Shown piece after piece: positions 33,598-42,400 of a stretch of 64,000 nucleotides of DNA. Numbering within the stretch: position 1 is the stretch's first letter; each line of letters begins with the position of its first letter. The notes below the pieces were generated by a model, which did no database searches, was not told the DNA's origin, and saw nothing but the letters and a program-made list of their open reading frames with translations. This stretch comes from JAPPFW01 sp965200835. Its GTDB lineage: Bacteria > Actinomycetota > Acidimicrobiia > Spongiisociales > Spongiisociaceae. The stretch covers positions 620,001 to 684,000 of the forward strand of contig OZ241390.1 in assembly GCA_965200835.1 (NCBI GenBank). The letters are read 5' to 3'. The position numbers and the translations under genes are program-made.

Positions 33598-35820
33598 TCA
33601 GGGAACGTCGGCAACGAATACCCGATCACCTACCAGTGCGATTACAAAGTCACCACCCACGGCGACTTGGATCCAGTGGACCTCCCGTGCGGAGTCCCCG
33701 AAAGCCTGAATCGTGTCTTGCCAACCCCAGCTCACACCATCAGCACTCCAACCCAGCCACTGATCCGGGTAATCGTCATAGAAAATGTCGTCGGGACCCC
33801 CCGAGAACTCAGTCACTATCGAGGTCACCACTACGACCTCGGGTCCCTCAGATCCGCCTTCATCGGTATCCGAGGTCACGGGCTCGAAGGGATCTCCCAG
33901 ACCAGCGTCTACGTGTGCCTCCATCATCGCTCTGTAAAGTTCGCCCATTGTGAAGCTGACCAGGTCATCGCCAGTGTCCGGGTCTTCAAAGACGATCATC
34001 CCCAGATCCAACGCCGCTTCGAAGTCGGCCGGATCACTGGGATCCGCGAGCATCGATTCGTCGGGCTCGACGGTCCGGATGCCCGGTGGTGGGTCGCTGC
34101 CAGGATCTATCTCATCGAAGTGGTAGATAACTGCTCCGGTCTCGAGTTCGACCAGCGTCAACCCGTTCCCGACCGCTGGGACGGTCAGCTGGTAAACGTC
34201 CTTGGTGAGTTGGATCTCCATGGCTTTGAGGGCTGCCTCCATCTCGAGCTCGGCCGCGGTCGGAGGGCTGGGCGCGTCCATCACCATGACCAAGCCGGCT
34301 GGACCAATATCGGGACAGCATGGTGACGAACCGTCTCTGCCTGGTGTGGGCACGTTGAGGTCGTTTAGCGGTTTGCGCAAGCTTTCCGGACGATGCTGCC
34401 AGTTAGCTGGGCCGCCGCCCCACTCCCACCATCGCGCATCGCCCCTTCGCTCAAAATCAACATCGTCTTCGGTCAAATCACGCCAGGACTCCCCATCGGA
34501 CGACACTATCCATCTGTGTCTATAGTGGCTCGTGATGGCCCTGCCGGGACAGAGGTCTGTAGAGATCGCCACAACGAACCCGTCGCGTAATACGCCTTCC
34601 CCCTCGCGGTAACGACCCGAGAGGCGGGTGTTCTCGTATTCCGCCACCCGCGTCAACTCCGAGGTGCTCCCGTCGGCCCAGAAGACGGACACCTGTTCGG
34701 ATTGATAACTGGCGGCCCGATAGATGGCGGCCAGTTCCCGTTCTCCGAGACCCAGCTCCGCGAACGTGGCGGTCAACACTTCGACATTTGCGGCCTCGGA
34801 CGACTCCGGCAGACCGTAACCCGTGCTGGACATAGAATAACCATGCGAATCGTCGGCAGCTTCACATGGGGCTTGGTCGAATCCCAGCGTCACTCCTTCG
34901 TAGTTCCAGGGGTCCGGGAGTGGGTCATCACTACCGCGGTCCGATTGCAAGTAGAAGTCGATGCTGCCCGAGTCAGGCGTGTCGAAGCTCACACGTTCTC
35001 CGACGACATAGGTTCCAGCCGGGAGCAAACCACGCTCCGCCAGAAGTCCTTCAGAGTCAAATACCAAATGCTCACTCTGTGCGACTACCACACCATGTCT
35101 CGACACCATGACCTCGCTCCAGCCGAAGCTCCGGGCCAACCATGACGGCAACGATGAGGTGTCGTCAGGTTCGAATCGACTCTCGGTCCAGGTGCGTCCG
35201 CTGTCCACAGAGGTGAAGATCCTGCTCGGGTCGCCTCGCCAAGCATCTCCGTCGCTTCCCATGACCAGCCACCGGTCGGTTGAAATGTCAACCACATCCG
35301 GTGTGATCCCTTCGGGTATCGGCAACGTTTGCCAGGTAAGACCATCGGTGGTCACCTTTACGATGCCAGAGGGCTGCGGGCTCTCTTGATCGTCTTGACC
35401 CGGCCACCACCTGTAAAGCGCAACGATCCGACCGTCGCCCACCGGCTGAAGGTCTCTGTGAACCTGCTCCGTTGCCGTGAAGTCGGGGAAAATCGGATCG
35501 ACCGCACGCCACTCCAGCACGGGTCCTGTGGAGAGCCCCGCAGGAGTGAAGTCCGGAGAAGGCTCGGCGCCACTATCCAAGGCTCCCCCATCGCCCGACA
35601 CTCCGCCAGGATCACTCGAGCCAACTGACTCAGAAGGCTCAGCACTCGAGACCACGGAAGTATCCGGAGACTGTTCTTCAACACCGGCAGCGACCGTATC
35701 GCTCCGCCCGGCGGTAACGACCGCCCATACGAGGGCCGCTCCCAGCAGAACTACCAACGCGCCCCGCACGAGCCACTTCGAGCGCCGCCTCTTCGTAGGG
35801 CTTGCTGAGTCAGTGACCAT
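33598..35820 (-). CDS. Membrane-anchored extracellular protein with BNR/Asp-box-like motifs
   Basis: 740 aa from the ATG at 35820, which has GAGGAC just upstream; the ATG at 35880 is further from any ribosome site. After a basic tail comes one membrane helix (about residues 16-36, LVRGALVVLLGAALVWAVV), a Ser/Glu/Gly-rich linker, then a large extracellular part. Asp-box-like motifs SVDSGRTWTE, SSDGESWRD, TTDGLTWQT and SADGVSWGW suggest a beta-propeller of the sialidase/photosynthesis-stability-factor type, though no catalytic set can be seen. Role unknown; surface or stress-sensing is possible. It is convergent with the DUF4143 ATPase. Confidence 0.78.
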   Translation of the reverse strand: MVTDSASPTKRRRSKWLVRGALVVLLGAALVWAVVTAGRSDTVAAGVEEQSPDTSVVSSAEPSESVGSSDPGGVSGDGGALDSGAEPSPDFTPAGLSTGPVLEWRAVDPIFPDFTATEQVHRDLQPVGDGRIVALYRWWPGQDDQESPQPSGIVKVTTDGLTWQTLPIPEGITPDVVDISTDRWLVMGSDGDAWRGDPSRIFTSVDSGRTWTESRFEPDDTSSLPSWLARSFGWSEVMVSRHGVVVAQSEHLVFDSEGLLAERGLLPAGTYVVGERVSFDTPDSGSIDFYLQSDRGSDDPLPDPWNYEGVTLGFDQAPCEAADDSHGYSMSSTGYGLPESSEAANVEVLTATFAELGLGERELAAIYRAASYQSEQVSVFWADGSTSELTRVAEYENTRLSGRYREGEGVLRDGFVVAISTDLCPGRAITSHYRHRWIVSSDGESWRDLTEDDVDFERRGDARWWEWGGGPANWQHRPESLRKPLNDLNVPTPGRDGSSPCCPDIGPAGLVMVMDAPSPPTAAELEMEAALKAMEIQLTKDVYQLTVPAVGNGLTLVELETGAVIYHFDEIDPGSDPPPGIRTVEPDESMLADPSDPADFEAALDLGMIVFEDPDTGDDLVSFTMGELYRAMMEAHVDAGLGDPFEPVTSDTDEGGSEGPEVVVVTSIVTEFSGGPDDIFYDDYPDQWLGWSADGVSWGWQDTIQAFGDSAREVHWIQVAVGGDFVIALVGDRVFVADVP

Positions 35821-35885
35821 CCTGTCCTCATCGGAGAGGGGATGCGCTATTCGTCTTGCTTTAGCACCATTTGACAACACCCAAT

Positions 35886-35926
35886 CTGACTATTGGGATC
35901 ATAAGTTGCCGACCGATGGGATCACA
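35886..35926 (+). repeat. Second copy of the DUF4143-type repeat element
   Basis: Two units (starting at 35887 and 35910, 23 bp apart like units 2 and 3 at 32230/32253) share GGGATCATAAGTT and the CCGAC spacer with the element upstream of the DUF4143 gene, in the same orientation. It lies 66 bp upstream of the start of the BNR-like gene (minus). Either a shared operator, a remnant of another DUF4143 promoter, or a flanking direct repeat. Confidence 0.55.
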
Positions 35927-36024
35927 GGACGTTGGCTCTGTCGAAAACCCCGTGAAGACTTGTAGGTGCTAACGCTATCTACGGGCGTAACGGCAAGACC
36001 GGTCAGATGTGATGCTCGAACACC

Positions 36025-36945
36025 TCAACCGGTAGCCAGCTCTATTAGCAACTCCCTGGTAGCGCCGGTTCCGTATCCGGTGTCGAAGGGAACCGCCCAG
36101 ACATCGGTAGCGCCGACATCGAACAAGGCCTGGATGCGGGTCCGGACAGTCGTCTCGTCGCCGGTGATGGCTAGCTCGACCGGCCCATCGACTCCCTCAC
36201 GTTCGAACAGGCGCCGGTAGTTGACTAGCATCCCATAGCGGCCGAACACTCGGGCGGTGGCCTCCCCGGCTCGATCGGGATCGGGATCGACCGCCACCGG
36301 AATCCCGGCCAGCACCCTGGGCTCCGGCCTTCCTGCAATCGCCGCACCCTCGGTGACCGCCGGTACCACCACCTGCTCGAGCGACTTCGGCCCGGCCAGC
36401 CAGGTGGTCACCCCGTCGGCCAGCTCCCCGCCCAGGCGGCTCATCCCCGCCGCCAATGCCCCCACGATCACTGGTACCCGTGAAGTGCCGGGCACTGTGA
36501 ACCCACCGTTCACGCGGTAGTGCTCGCCGGAGAAGGCCACCGATCCGCCGTCCAGGAGATCGTTGAGAACGGTCAGGTACTCGCGCAGATGCCCGAGCTG
36601 GCTGCTGTAGTCCAGGCCGTGCATTCCTTCGATGACTGGCCGGTGCGACACGCCCACCCCCAGCACGAAACGCCCTCCGGACAGAGCCTGGAGGGTGGCG
36701 GCCGACTGGGCGAGAGCCATCGGATGGCGCGGGTAGCTGGGCACCACCCCCACGCCCAGCTCGATGCTGGTCGTGGCCCGAGCGGCGGCCGCCAGCACCG
36801 TCAGCGAGTCGATTCCCCTGGTGATGTGGGTACACCAGGCAGACGCGAAGCCGGCCTCTTCGGCGGCCACCGCGTCCGCTACCACCTCATCAGGATGCCG
36901 GAAGGCTCCCAGGGCATCGGAGCCGAACATGATCGTTATACGCAT
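36025..36945 (-). CDS. LLM-class F420-dependent oxidoreductase
   Basis: 306 aa luciferase-like (alpha/beta)8 protein. The N-terminal MRITIMFGSDALGAFRHPDE, the SIELGVGVVPSYPRHPMALAQ strand-loop and the GGRFVLGVGVSHRPVIE block match actinobacterial F420-dependent LLM enzymes; FMN-dependent relatives lack the SYPRHPM-type block. Substrate unknown. The ATG overlaps the last base of the TGA of the hydrolase gene upstream, so the pair is co-translated. cofD/cofE in the same window show that the cofactor is made. Confidence 0.87.
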   Translation of the reverse strand: MRITIMFGSDALGAFRHPDEVVADAVAAEEAGFASAWCTHITRGIDSLTVLAAAARATTSIELGVGVVPSYPRHPMALAQSAATLQALSGGRFVLGVGVSHRPVIEGMHGLDYSSQLGHLREYLTVLNDLLDGGSVAFSGEHYRVNGGFTVPGTSRVPVIVGALAAGMSRLGGELADGVTTWLAGPKSLEQVVVPAVTEGAAIAGRPEPRVLAGIPVAVDPDPDRAGEATARVFGRYGMLVNYRRLFEREGVDGPVELAITGDETTVRTRIQALFDVGATDVWAVPFDTGYGTGATRELLIELATG

Positions 36946-37694
36946 CAGACCTCCTGGCCGAGCGTGGCACCCAGAAGAGCAAGCAGCCGGGCGATAGTGT
37001 CACCGGCCGCGCCCGGGTGGTAGCCATCGGAGTCGTCATCGAGGAAGTCATGGCCGACCCCTTCATACAGGATCCACCGACCGTGCGGGTTGCGGCGCTG
37101 GGCCTCGTCGACTCCTTCTGAAGGAACCAGCTCATCTTCCGCCCCATACACACCGAGCACGGCCATCGGCAACATCTCCAGCGCGTCGGACACTTGCAGG
37201 TCACGATCCTCGTCCCCGGCCAGGGGGGCGTAGGCGACGCACAGCGCACCCACCGAACGTTGCCGGTGGGCTGCGTAGGTGATGGCGATCTGCCCGCCCA
37301 CATCGATACCCACTACCCCGATCTTCCCCGGCCTGGCCCACCCGGCCGGATCGTGTAACGCAAAGGCCAGCGCGTCGTCCAGGTCCGCCAGGGCGCGCCG
37401 GGTCGGTACCCGACCGTAAGCAGATACCAGGTCCTCGAAGGGGGCGCGCGACCCCGGGTGACTACCGCGGGTGAGGTCCGGCACCAGCACCGAGTAGCGG
37501 TTCCGAGCCAACCGCCGGGCGAGGTCCTTGACGAAGGGGGTGATGCCCCGTAGGGGCGGAAGGAGCAGTACTACCGGATAGGCGCCGATCCGGTCGGGTC
37601 TGGCCAGATAGCCATTCGTGAACCCTGCCCCGGTCGGCATGGCAAAATCCCGGTAGAGGATCTCGATGGTCCCCTCATGCTGGAGAACTGCCAC
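36945..37694 (-). CDS. Dienelactone-hydrolase-family alpha/beta hydrolase with Asp at the nucleophile position
   Basis: 249 aa. The fold is clear: PVVLLLPPLRGITPFVKDLA oxyanion region, YSVLVPDLTRG, the nucleophile elbow VVGIDVGGQIAI, the acid region VYGAEDELVP and His in GVGHDFLDD. Dienelactone hydrolases have Cys (GFCMGG) and most esterases Ser at the elbow; here it reads G-I-Asp131-V-G. Asp is the nucleophile of haloalkane dehalogenases and epoxide hydrolases, so the chemistry may be dehalogenation or epoxide/ester hydrolysis rather than lactone opening, or the protein may be non-catalytic. It is coupled to the downstream LLM oxidoreductase gene. Confidence 0.83.
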   Translation of the reverse strand: MAVLQHEGTIEILYRDFAMPTGAGFTNGYLARPDRIGAYPVVLLLPPLRGITPFVKDLARRLARNRYSVLVPDLTRGSHPGSRAPFEDLVSAYGRVPTRRALADLDDALAFALHDPAGWARPGKIGVVGIDVGGQIAITYAAHRQRSVGALCVAYAPLAGDEDRDLQVSDALEMLPMAVLGVYGAEDELVPSEGVDEAQRRNPHGRWILYEGVGHDFLDDDSDGYHPGAAGDTIARLLALLGATLGQEV

Positions 37695-37818
37695 ACCACC
37701 TCCCGAGTCGTGCGGTCGCTACGGTCAACCGGCAGGGCATCGCCCGAGCCTCCGCCATCCTAGCGATCATCCGATCCCCTCTGGCCGGACCGGCGAGGCG
37801 CGCCCCGGCCCCGGCGGA

Positions 37819-38508
37819 TCAGCCGCCGTGCCTGACTTCGGAGACCGCACCCGACCTCAGCGTCACCAGCCCTCCGGAGGTCGAGACGACTAGGCCCCCT
37901 GCCGACGAGACATCCACCACCCTTCCCCGACCGTCCGGATGCCAGGTGATCTCCCGCCCGATGGTCGAACAGCGGGCCCGGTACTCATCATGAGGCCAGG
38001 CCAGGGCTGGTCTCGCCAGCAGGCCCAACAGCTCCCGCGCCCACTGCTCGGCGATTCCCACCGCCGCTTCCGAGCCGGGATCACGCCGGAACAGTGCCTT
38101 CCGACCGGTCGGAGGATCAGGCCAGTAGAGGTTGGCCCCCCAGCCGATCACCACTACCTCGCCCGATGCTTCGGTGAGGATCCCGCCCAACTTCCCATCC
38201 CCTTTCATCAAGTCGTTTGGCCACTTCAATGCCAAACCGGATGCCCGGTCCCCCAGCGATCGGACAGCGGCCACTCCGGCAACCAGAGTGATGAGCGGCC
38301 AATCCGAGGATCTCCAGGGCGGATGAACCCCGAGGGAGGCAGCCAGAGCTCGAGGAGCGGTGTCCCACACAGAACCGGATCGCCCCCGCCCTTGAGTCTG
38401 GGAGCCCGCAACCATCAGCAATGGACGGGTGCCCATACGCTGGCGCACCTCATCCTGCGTGGACGTGGCTCGCTCAAGCACCAGCAACGCGTAAGGCCTC
38501 TCAACCAC
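37819..38508 (-). CDS. birA: Biotin--[acetyl-CoA-carboxylase] ligase
   Basis: 229 aa, class I type without the N-terminal DNA-binding domain, so it is an enzyme and not the biotin repressor. Motifs are ATSTQDEV, the biotinyl-AMP loop GRGRSGSVWDT, KWPNDLM, KLGGILTE, and a C-terminal SH3-like part. It biotinylates the carboxyl-carrier domain; the matching substrate is the alpha subunit encoded at 40.6-42.3 kb. It starts with GTG 11-12 nt after AGAGGAT and is divergent from the carboxylase genes. Confidence 0.94.
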   Translation of the reverse strand: MVERPYALLVLERATSTQDEVRQRMGTRPLLMVAGSQTQGRGRSGSVWDTAPRALAASLGVHPPWRSSDWPLITLVAGVAAVRSLGDRASGLALKWPNDLMKGDGKLGGILTEASGEVVVIGWGANLYWPDPPTGRKALFRRDPGSEAAVGIAEQWARELLGLLARPALAWPHDEYRARCSTIGREITWHPDGRGRVVDVSSAGGLVVSTSGGLVTLRSGAVSEVRHGG

Positions 38509-38526
38509 TAAGTTATCCTCTTGGAT

Positions 38527-38802
38527 ATGACTAGGCCCATAGAACCGAAGCGACGAGTACTCACTCTCAAGCAGTTACGTGATCTCTTCCAGACAACGCC
38601 CGGCAACAAGGACCACTGTACGGTAATAGGCAACCATGTGGCACTGGCACAGGTCCGAAACCCCGAAACTGTAAGGGGGCGTTTCAAGGGCAGCGGGTTG
38701 GTTGCCTTGCTGATGGAGGAGTCGAAGCCGAGCGCCGACGCCTTCGCCCCAAGCGACGGTGCTCTTGGATCACTGGACAGTTCTGGGATTCCCCGACGGT
38801 GA
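38527..38802 (+). CDS. Small hypothetical ORF upstream of the carboxylase genes
   Basis: 91 aa from the ATG at 38527 (an earlier in-frame ATG is at 38521). The middle (RVLTLKQLRDLFQTTPGNKD, HCTVIGNHVALAQVRNPETV) looks protein-like, but codon use is less GC-biased than the neighbours and I see no Shine-Dalgarno or family. It does not look like the acyl-CoA carboxylase epsilon subunit. It may be a remnant. Confidence 0.3.
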   Translation: MTRPIEPKRRVLTLKQLRDLFQTTPGNKDHCTVIGNHVALAQVRNPETVRGRFKGSGLVALLMEESKPSADAFAPSDGALGSLDSSGIPRR

Positions 38803-38998
38803 TGGATAGGTACAGGACTCGACAGGTGTAGCCATCGCTTCCTGCCCCTGGTCTAACTGGCGAGAACTTCGAACCCCCGATCCGGGGGCAAGTTCGCCGC
38901 GCCGGTCGGATGTCCTTCCGGGGTGCGATAATGCCTAGGGTGATGCTGACCACCGCCAGCTCGGTTGGTGCCCGGTCGGTAAATGTGAGCAAAGGGAT

Positions 38999-40555
38999 GT
39001 GTCCGTGGGGACCGAACAGCGGATAGAGCAGCTTCGTGACCTCCGTCGCCGGGCGGAGGCTCCCGGTAGCCAGCGGGCTTTCGACCGCCAGCACGAGCGA
39101 GGCAAGTTGACGGCTCGTGAACGAATCTCCCTGCTGGTCGACAAGGACAGCTTCCAGGAGACCGACACGTTCATCCGCCACCAGTCCCGCGGGTTCGGGA
39201 TCGAGGACCGCCGGCCGCTGGGAGACGCGGTGGTAACCGGATACGGGACCATCGACGGGCGCTCCGTGTTCCTGTTCGCGGAGGACTTCACCATCTTCGG
39301 GGGCAGTCTTGGAAAGGTGGTGGCCGACCGGATCACCAAGTTGATGGACATGGCGCTCAAAGTCGGGGCTCCGGTCATCGGCCTCAAGGACTCCGGTGGA
39401 GCCCGCATCCAGGAGGGGGTGGCGGCCCTCGACGGGTATGGGCGGATCTTCTACCGGAACGTACGCTCCTCGGGTGTCATCCCCCAGATCTCGGTGATCA
39501 TGGGGCCATGTGCAGGCGGGGCGGTCTACTCCCCGGCCATCACCGATTTCGTCTACCAGGTCGACGGAACCAGCCATATGTTCATCACCGGCCCCGACGT
39601 GATCAAAGCGGTTACCGGCGAGGACGTAACCTTCGAAGAGCTGGGGGGAGCAACCACCCATGCCGCTACTTCGGGAGTTACCCACTTCGTTTGCAACTCC
39701 GAGGAAGCCGCCCTCGAGGAGGTCCGCTACTTGCTGTCGTTCCTCCCCCAGAACAACATGGAACCGCCTCCCTACTTCCCGCCGGTCGATTCAGCGGACC
39801 GGGTGGAAGACAGACTCGACTCCATCATCCCGGACTCTCCGAACCAGCCTTACGACATGGTGGGAATCATCGAGTCGGTAGTGGATGACGGGGAGTTCTA
39901 TCAGGTACACGAACACTATGCCAGGAACATCGTCGTGGGCTTGGCCCGGCTCAATGGCTACTCGATGGGAATCGTCGCCAACCAGCCGTCGAACCTAGCG
40001 GGCACGCTGGACATCAAAGCATCGGAGAAGGCTGCCCGGTTCGTCCGGATGTGCGACGCGTTCAACATACCGGTCTGCACCTTTGTGGACGTACCCGGTT
40101 TCCTGCCCGGAGTGCAGCAGGAGCACGGCGGTATCATCCGGCATGGAGCCAAGCTCCTGTATGCCTATTGTGAGGCAACCGTGCCTCGGGTTACCGTCAT
40201 CACCCGCAAAGCCTACGGGGGCGCTTACCTGGTGATGAACGCCCGAGGCGTGGGGGCAGACCTGGTATACGCCTGGCCATCGGCCGAGATAGCAGTGATG
40301 GGAGCCCAGGGCGCGGTCAACATCATTCACCGCCGGGACATCGCCACGGCCACCGATCCCGACGCGCAGCGATCTGCACTGGTGACCGACTACGAGGAGC
40401 GCTTCGCCAACCCTTATGTAGCCGCGGAACTGGGGTTGGTGGACGACGTGATCGAACCCCGCGAGACCCGCGTCCGCCTGATCAAGGCCTTCGAGATGTT
40501 GCGCAACAAGCGCGAAGGCCTGCCTCCCAAGAAGCACGGGAACATCCCGCTCTGA
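38999..40555 (+). CDS. pccB: Acyl-CoA carboxylase beta subunit (carboxyltransferase; propionyl-CoA type)
   Basis: 518 aa. Carboxyltransferase domains N and C: RGKLTARERISLLVD, FAEDFTIFGGSLGKVV, the oxyanion-forming DSGGARIQEGVAAL, GPCAGGAVYSPAITDFV, and in the C half TFVDVPGFLPGVQQE and TRKAYGGAYLVM. The conserved DYEERFANPYVAAELG closes the protein. It transfers carboxybiotin CO2 to propionyl-CoA (or acetyl-CoA). GTG start with AAAGGGA 4-5 nt before. The alpha subunit follows in the same direction after 38 bp, and a mutase gene for the product lies convergently. Confidence 0.94.
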   Translation: MSVGTEQRIEQLRDLRRRAEAPGSQRAFDRQHERGKLTARERISLLVDKDSFQETDTFIRHQSRGFGIEDRRPLGDAVVTGYGTIDGRSVFLFAEDFTIFGGSLGKVVADRITKLMDMALKVGAPVIGLKDSGGARIQEGVAALDGYGRIFYRNVRSSGVIPQISVIMGPCAGGAVYSPAITDFVYQVDGTSHMFITGPDVIKAVTGEDVTFEELGGATTHAATSGVTHFVCNSEEAALEEVRYLLSFLPQNNMEPPPYFPPVDSADRVEDRLDSIIPDSPNQPYDMVGIIESVVDDGEFYQVHEHYARNIVVGLARLNGYSMGIVANQPSNLAGTLDIKASEKAARFVRMCDAFNIPVCTFVDVPGFLPGVQQEHGGIIRHGAKLLYAYCEATVPRVTVITRKAYGGAYLVMNARGVGADLVYAWPSAEIAVMGAQGAVNIIHRRDIATATDPDAQRSALVTDYEERFANPYVAAELGLVDDVIEPRETRVRLIKAFEMLRNKREGLPPKKHGNIPL

Positions 40556-40593
40556 GGGGTCTCCAAGCCACCCATGCCTGAGATAGCCAGAGA

Positions 40594-42342
40594 TTGAACT
40601 CCCTCCTGGTGGCCAACCGCGGCGAGATCGCGGTGCGCATCATCCGTACCGCCCAAGAACTCGGCCTCCGCACTATCGCGGTCTACTCGGAGCTGGACCG
40701 GGATGCTCTCCATGTACGGCTGGCCAATGAAGCCTGGAACATCGGCGGGGCACCGCCCTCGGAGTCCTATCTGAATGCCGGAAGGATCATCGAAGTGGCC
40801 CGGGAGGCGGGCGCCGAAGCCGTGCATCCCGGCTACGGGTTCCTCTCCGAGAATGCAACCTTCGCCCGGCGGGTAGTCGAAGCTGGTATCACCTGGGTGG
40901 GTCCACCGGCTGAGGCTATCGAGTCGATGGGGGACAAGATCGTCTCCCGGCAAACCGCGGAGCGGGCTGGGGTGGCGCCTGTGCCCGGCACGACCATGGA
41001 GGTCGACAGCCTGGTGGCGGCCTCTCGGAGGGCGGCGCGGATCGGTTATCCGGTGGCGGTCAAGGCTGCCCATGGAGGCGGCGGGAAAGGGTTGCGGATC
41101 GCCTCCAACCGCAAGGAACTCGGACAGGCGATCGAGGGAGCCCGGCGGGAAGCGGACGCTTACTTCGGCAACCCGGCGGTGTATCTCGAGGCATATATCT
41201 CCCGTCCCCGCCATATCGAAGCCCAGATCATGGTCGACCAGCACGGCAACTACCGGTTCCTAGGCGAGCGCGACTGCTCGGTCCAGCGTCGCCATCAGAA
41301 ACTAGTCGAGGAGGCACCGTCCGCCGTCCTCAGCTCCGACCAACGCCAAGCAATGGCCGAGTCGTCCCTGGCAATCGCCGAGGCCTGCGGTTATGTGAAT
41401 GCCGGCACGGTCGAGTATTTGCTCGCTCCGGACGGCACCTTCTACTTCCTAGAGATGAACACCAGACTCCAGGTGGAGCACGCCGTGACCGAGATGGTCA
41501 CCGGGATCGATCTGGTGGCGGAGCAGCTGGCCGTAGCGGCGGGCGAACCGGTCTCCTTCGGGGAGGTCCCGATCAGCGGCCACGCCATCGAACTGAGGAT
41601 CAACGCCGAGGATCCCGCCAATGACTTCCGGCCGTCGCCGGGAACCGTAACCGAATACCGCGAGCCGGGAGGTCCAGGAGTTCGGGTCGATTCGTGGATC
41701 GTTCCAGGCGTGACCGTCAGTCCCTACTACGACAATCTCATGGCCAAGCTGATCGTGTGGGCACCCACCCGTGCCGCCGCCATCGCCCGGGCCCGGCGAG
41801 CCCTCGACGAGTACCGGGTGGCGGGTGTGGCTACCACCATCCCGTGCCATCAAGCGGTGCTCACGCACTCGACCTTCGTCGCCGGCGAGAGCCACACCCG
41901 CTTCGTGGAGGACGATCTGAAGCTGGAACCGCGACCGTTCGACCGGGGGGAGGCGCTGCCTAGCGACCCGGCCCGGTCCCAGAAAGCCATGACCGTGGAA
42001 GTGGGCGGGCGGCGCTTCGATGTCACCTACTGGGTACCCGAGACGGCTGCCGTCCGGCCCACCACCGAAGACCGGCCGGTGCTCAGGCGGCCCTCCCGCC
42101 GAGCGGCCGGCACCCGGCTATCCCCGGAACCGGGAGTAGTGGTCTCGCCCATGCAGGGCACCATCGTGAAGGTCACCCCCAAGGCCGGCGACCGGTTACG
42201 AGCGGGCCAGCAGATCTGCGTCCTCGAGGCCATGAAGATGGAGAACGAGATAACCAGCCCGATAGACGGCGAGCTGATCGAGCTCAAGGTCCAGCCCGGT
42301 GACACCGTACGTGACAACGAGGTGGTGGCCATCATCCGGTGA
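40594..42342 (+). CDS. Acyl-CoA carboxylase alpha subunit (biotin carboxylase + BCCP)
   Basis: 582 aa. Biotin carboxylase at about 1-445 (LVANRGEIAVRIIRTAQELG, HPGYGFLSENATFARRV, ATP-grasp KAAHGGGGKGLRI, EMNTRLQVEHAVTEMVTG) and a C-terminal biotin-carrier domain with the biotinylated lysine in LEAMKMENEI. It has the short linker of actinobacterial AccA-type subunits, so it may serve more than one carboxyltransferase. The predicted start is TTG at 40594 with a poor ribosome site; the next family-plausible residue is immediately downstream, so the protein N-terminus is not in doubt. Confidence 0.93.
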   Translation: MNSLLVANRGEIAVRIIRTAQELGLRTIAVYSELDRDALHVRLANEAWNIGGAPPSESYLNAGRIIEVAREAGAEAVHPGYGFLSENATFARRVVEAGITWVGPPAEAIESMGDKIVSRQTAERAGVAPVPGTTMEVDSLVAASRRAARIGYPVAVKAAHGGGGKGLRIASNRKELGQAIEGARREADAYFGNPAVYLEAYISRPRHIEAQIMVDQHGNYRFLGERDCSVQRRHQKLVEEAPSAVLSSDQRQAMAESSLAIAEACGYVNAGTVEYLLAPDGTFYFLEMNTRLQVEHAVTEMVTGIDLVAEQLAVAAGEPVSFGEVPISGHAIELRINAEDPANDFRPSPGTVTEYREPGGPGVRVDSWIVPGVTVSPYYDNLMAKLIVWAPTRAAAIARARRALDEYRVAGVATTIPCHQAVLTHSTFVAGESHTRFVEDDLKLEPRPFDRGEALPSDPARSQKAMTVEVGGRRFDVTYWVPETAAVRPTTEDRPVLRRPSRRAAGTRLSPEPGVVVSPMQGTIVKVTPKAGDRLRAGQQICVLEAMKMENEITSPIDGELIELKVQPGDTVRDNEVVAIIR

Positions 42343-42400
42343 TCGCTCCCTGGAATACCCTGGCCGACCTGGGTGCCTGGCAGGGGGGTCTGGCAGGGAT

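Noticed and set aside
33571..34326. 251-aa plus-strand open frame after the DUF4143 gene
   Set aside because: Complementary to the well-supported BNR-like membrane protein gene.
32209..35926. Phage or integrative-element attachment sites
   Set aside because: No integrase, transposase or tRNA gene is near; the units overlap promoter-like sequence, so operators are more likely. Kept as a finding only.
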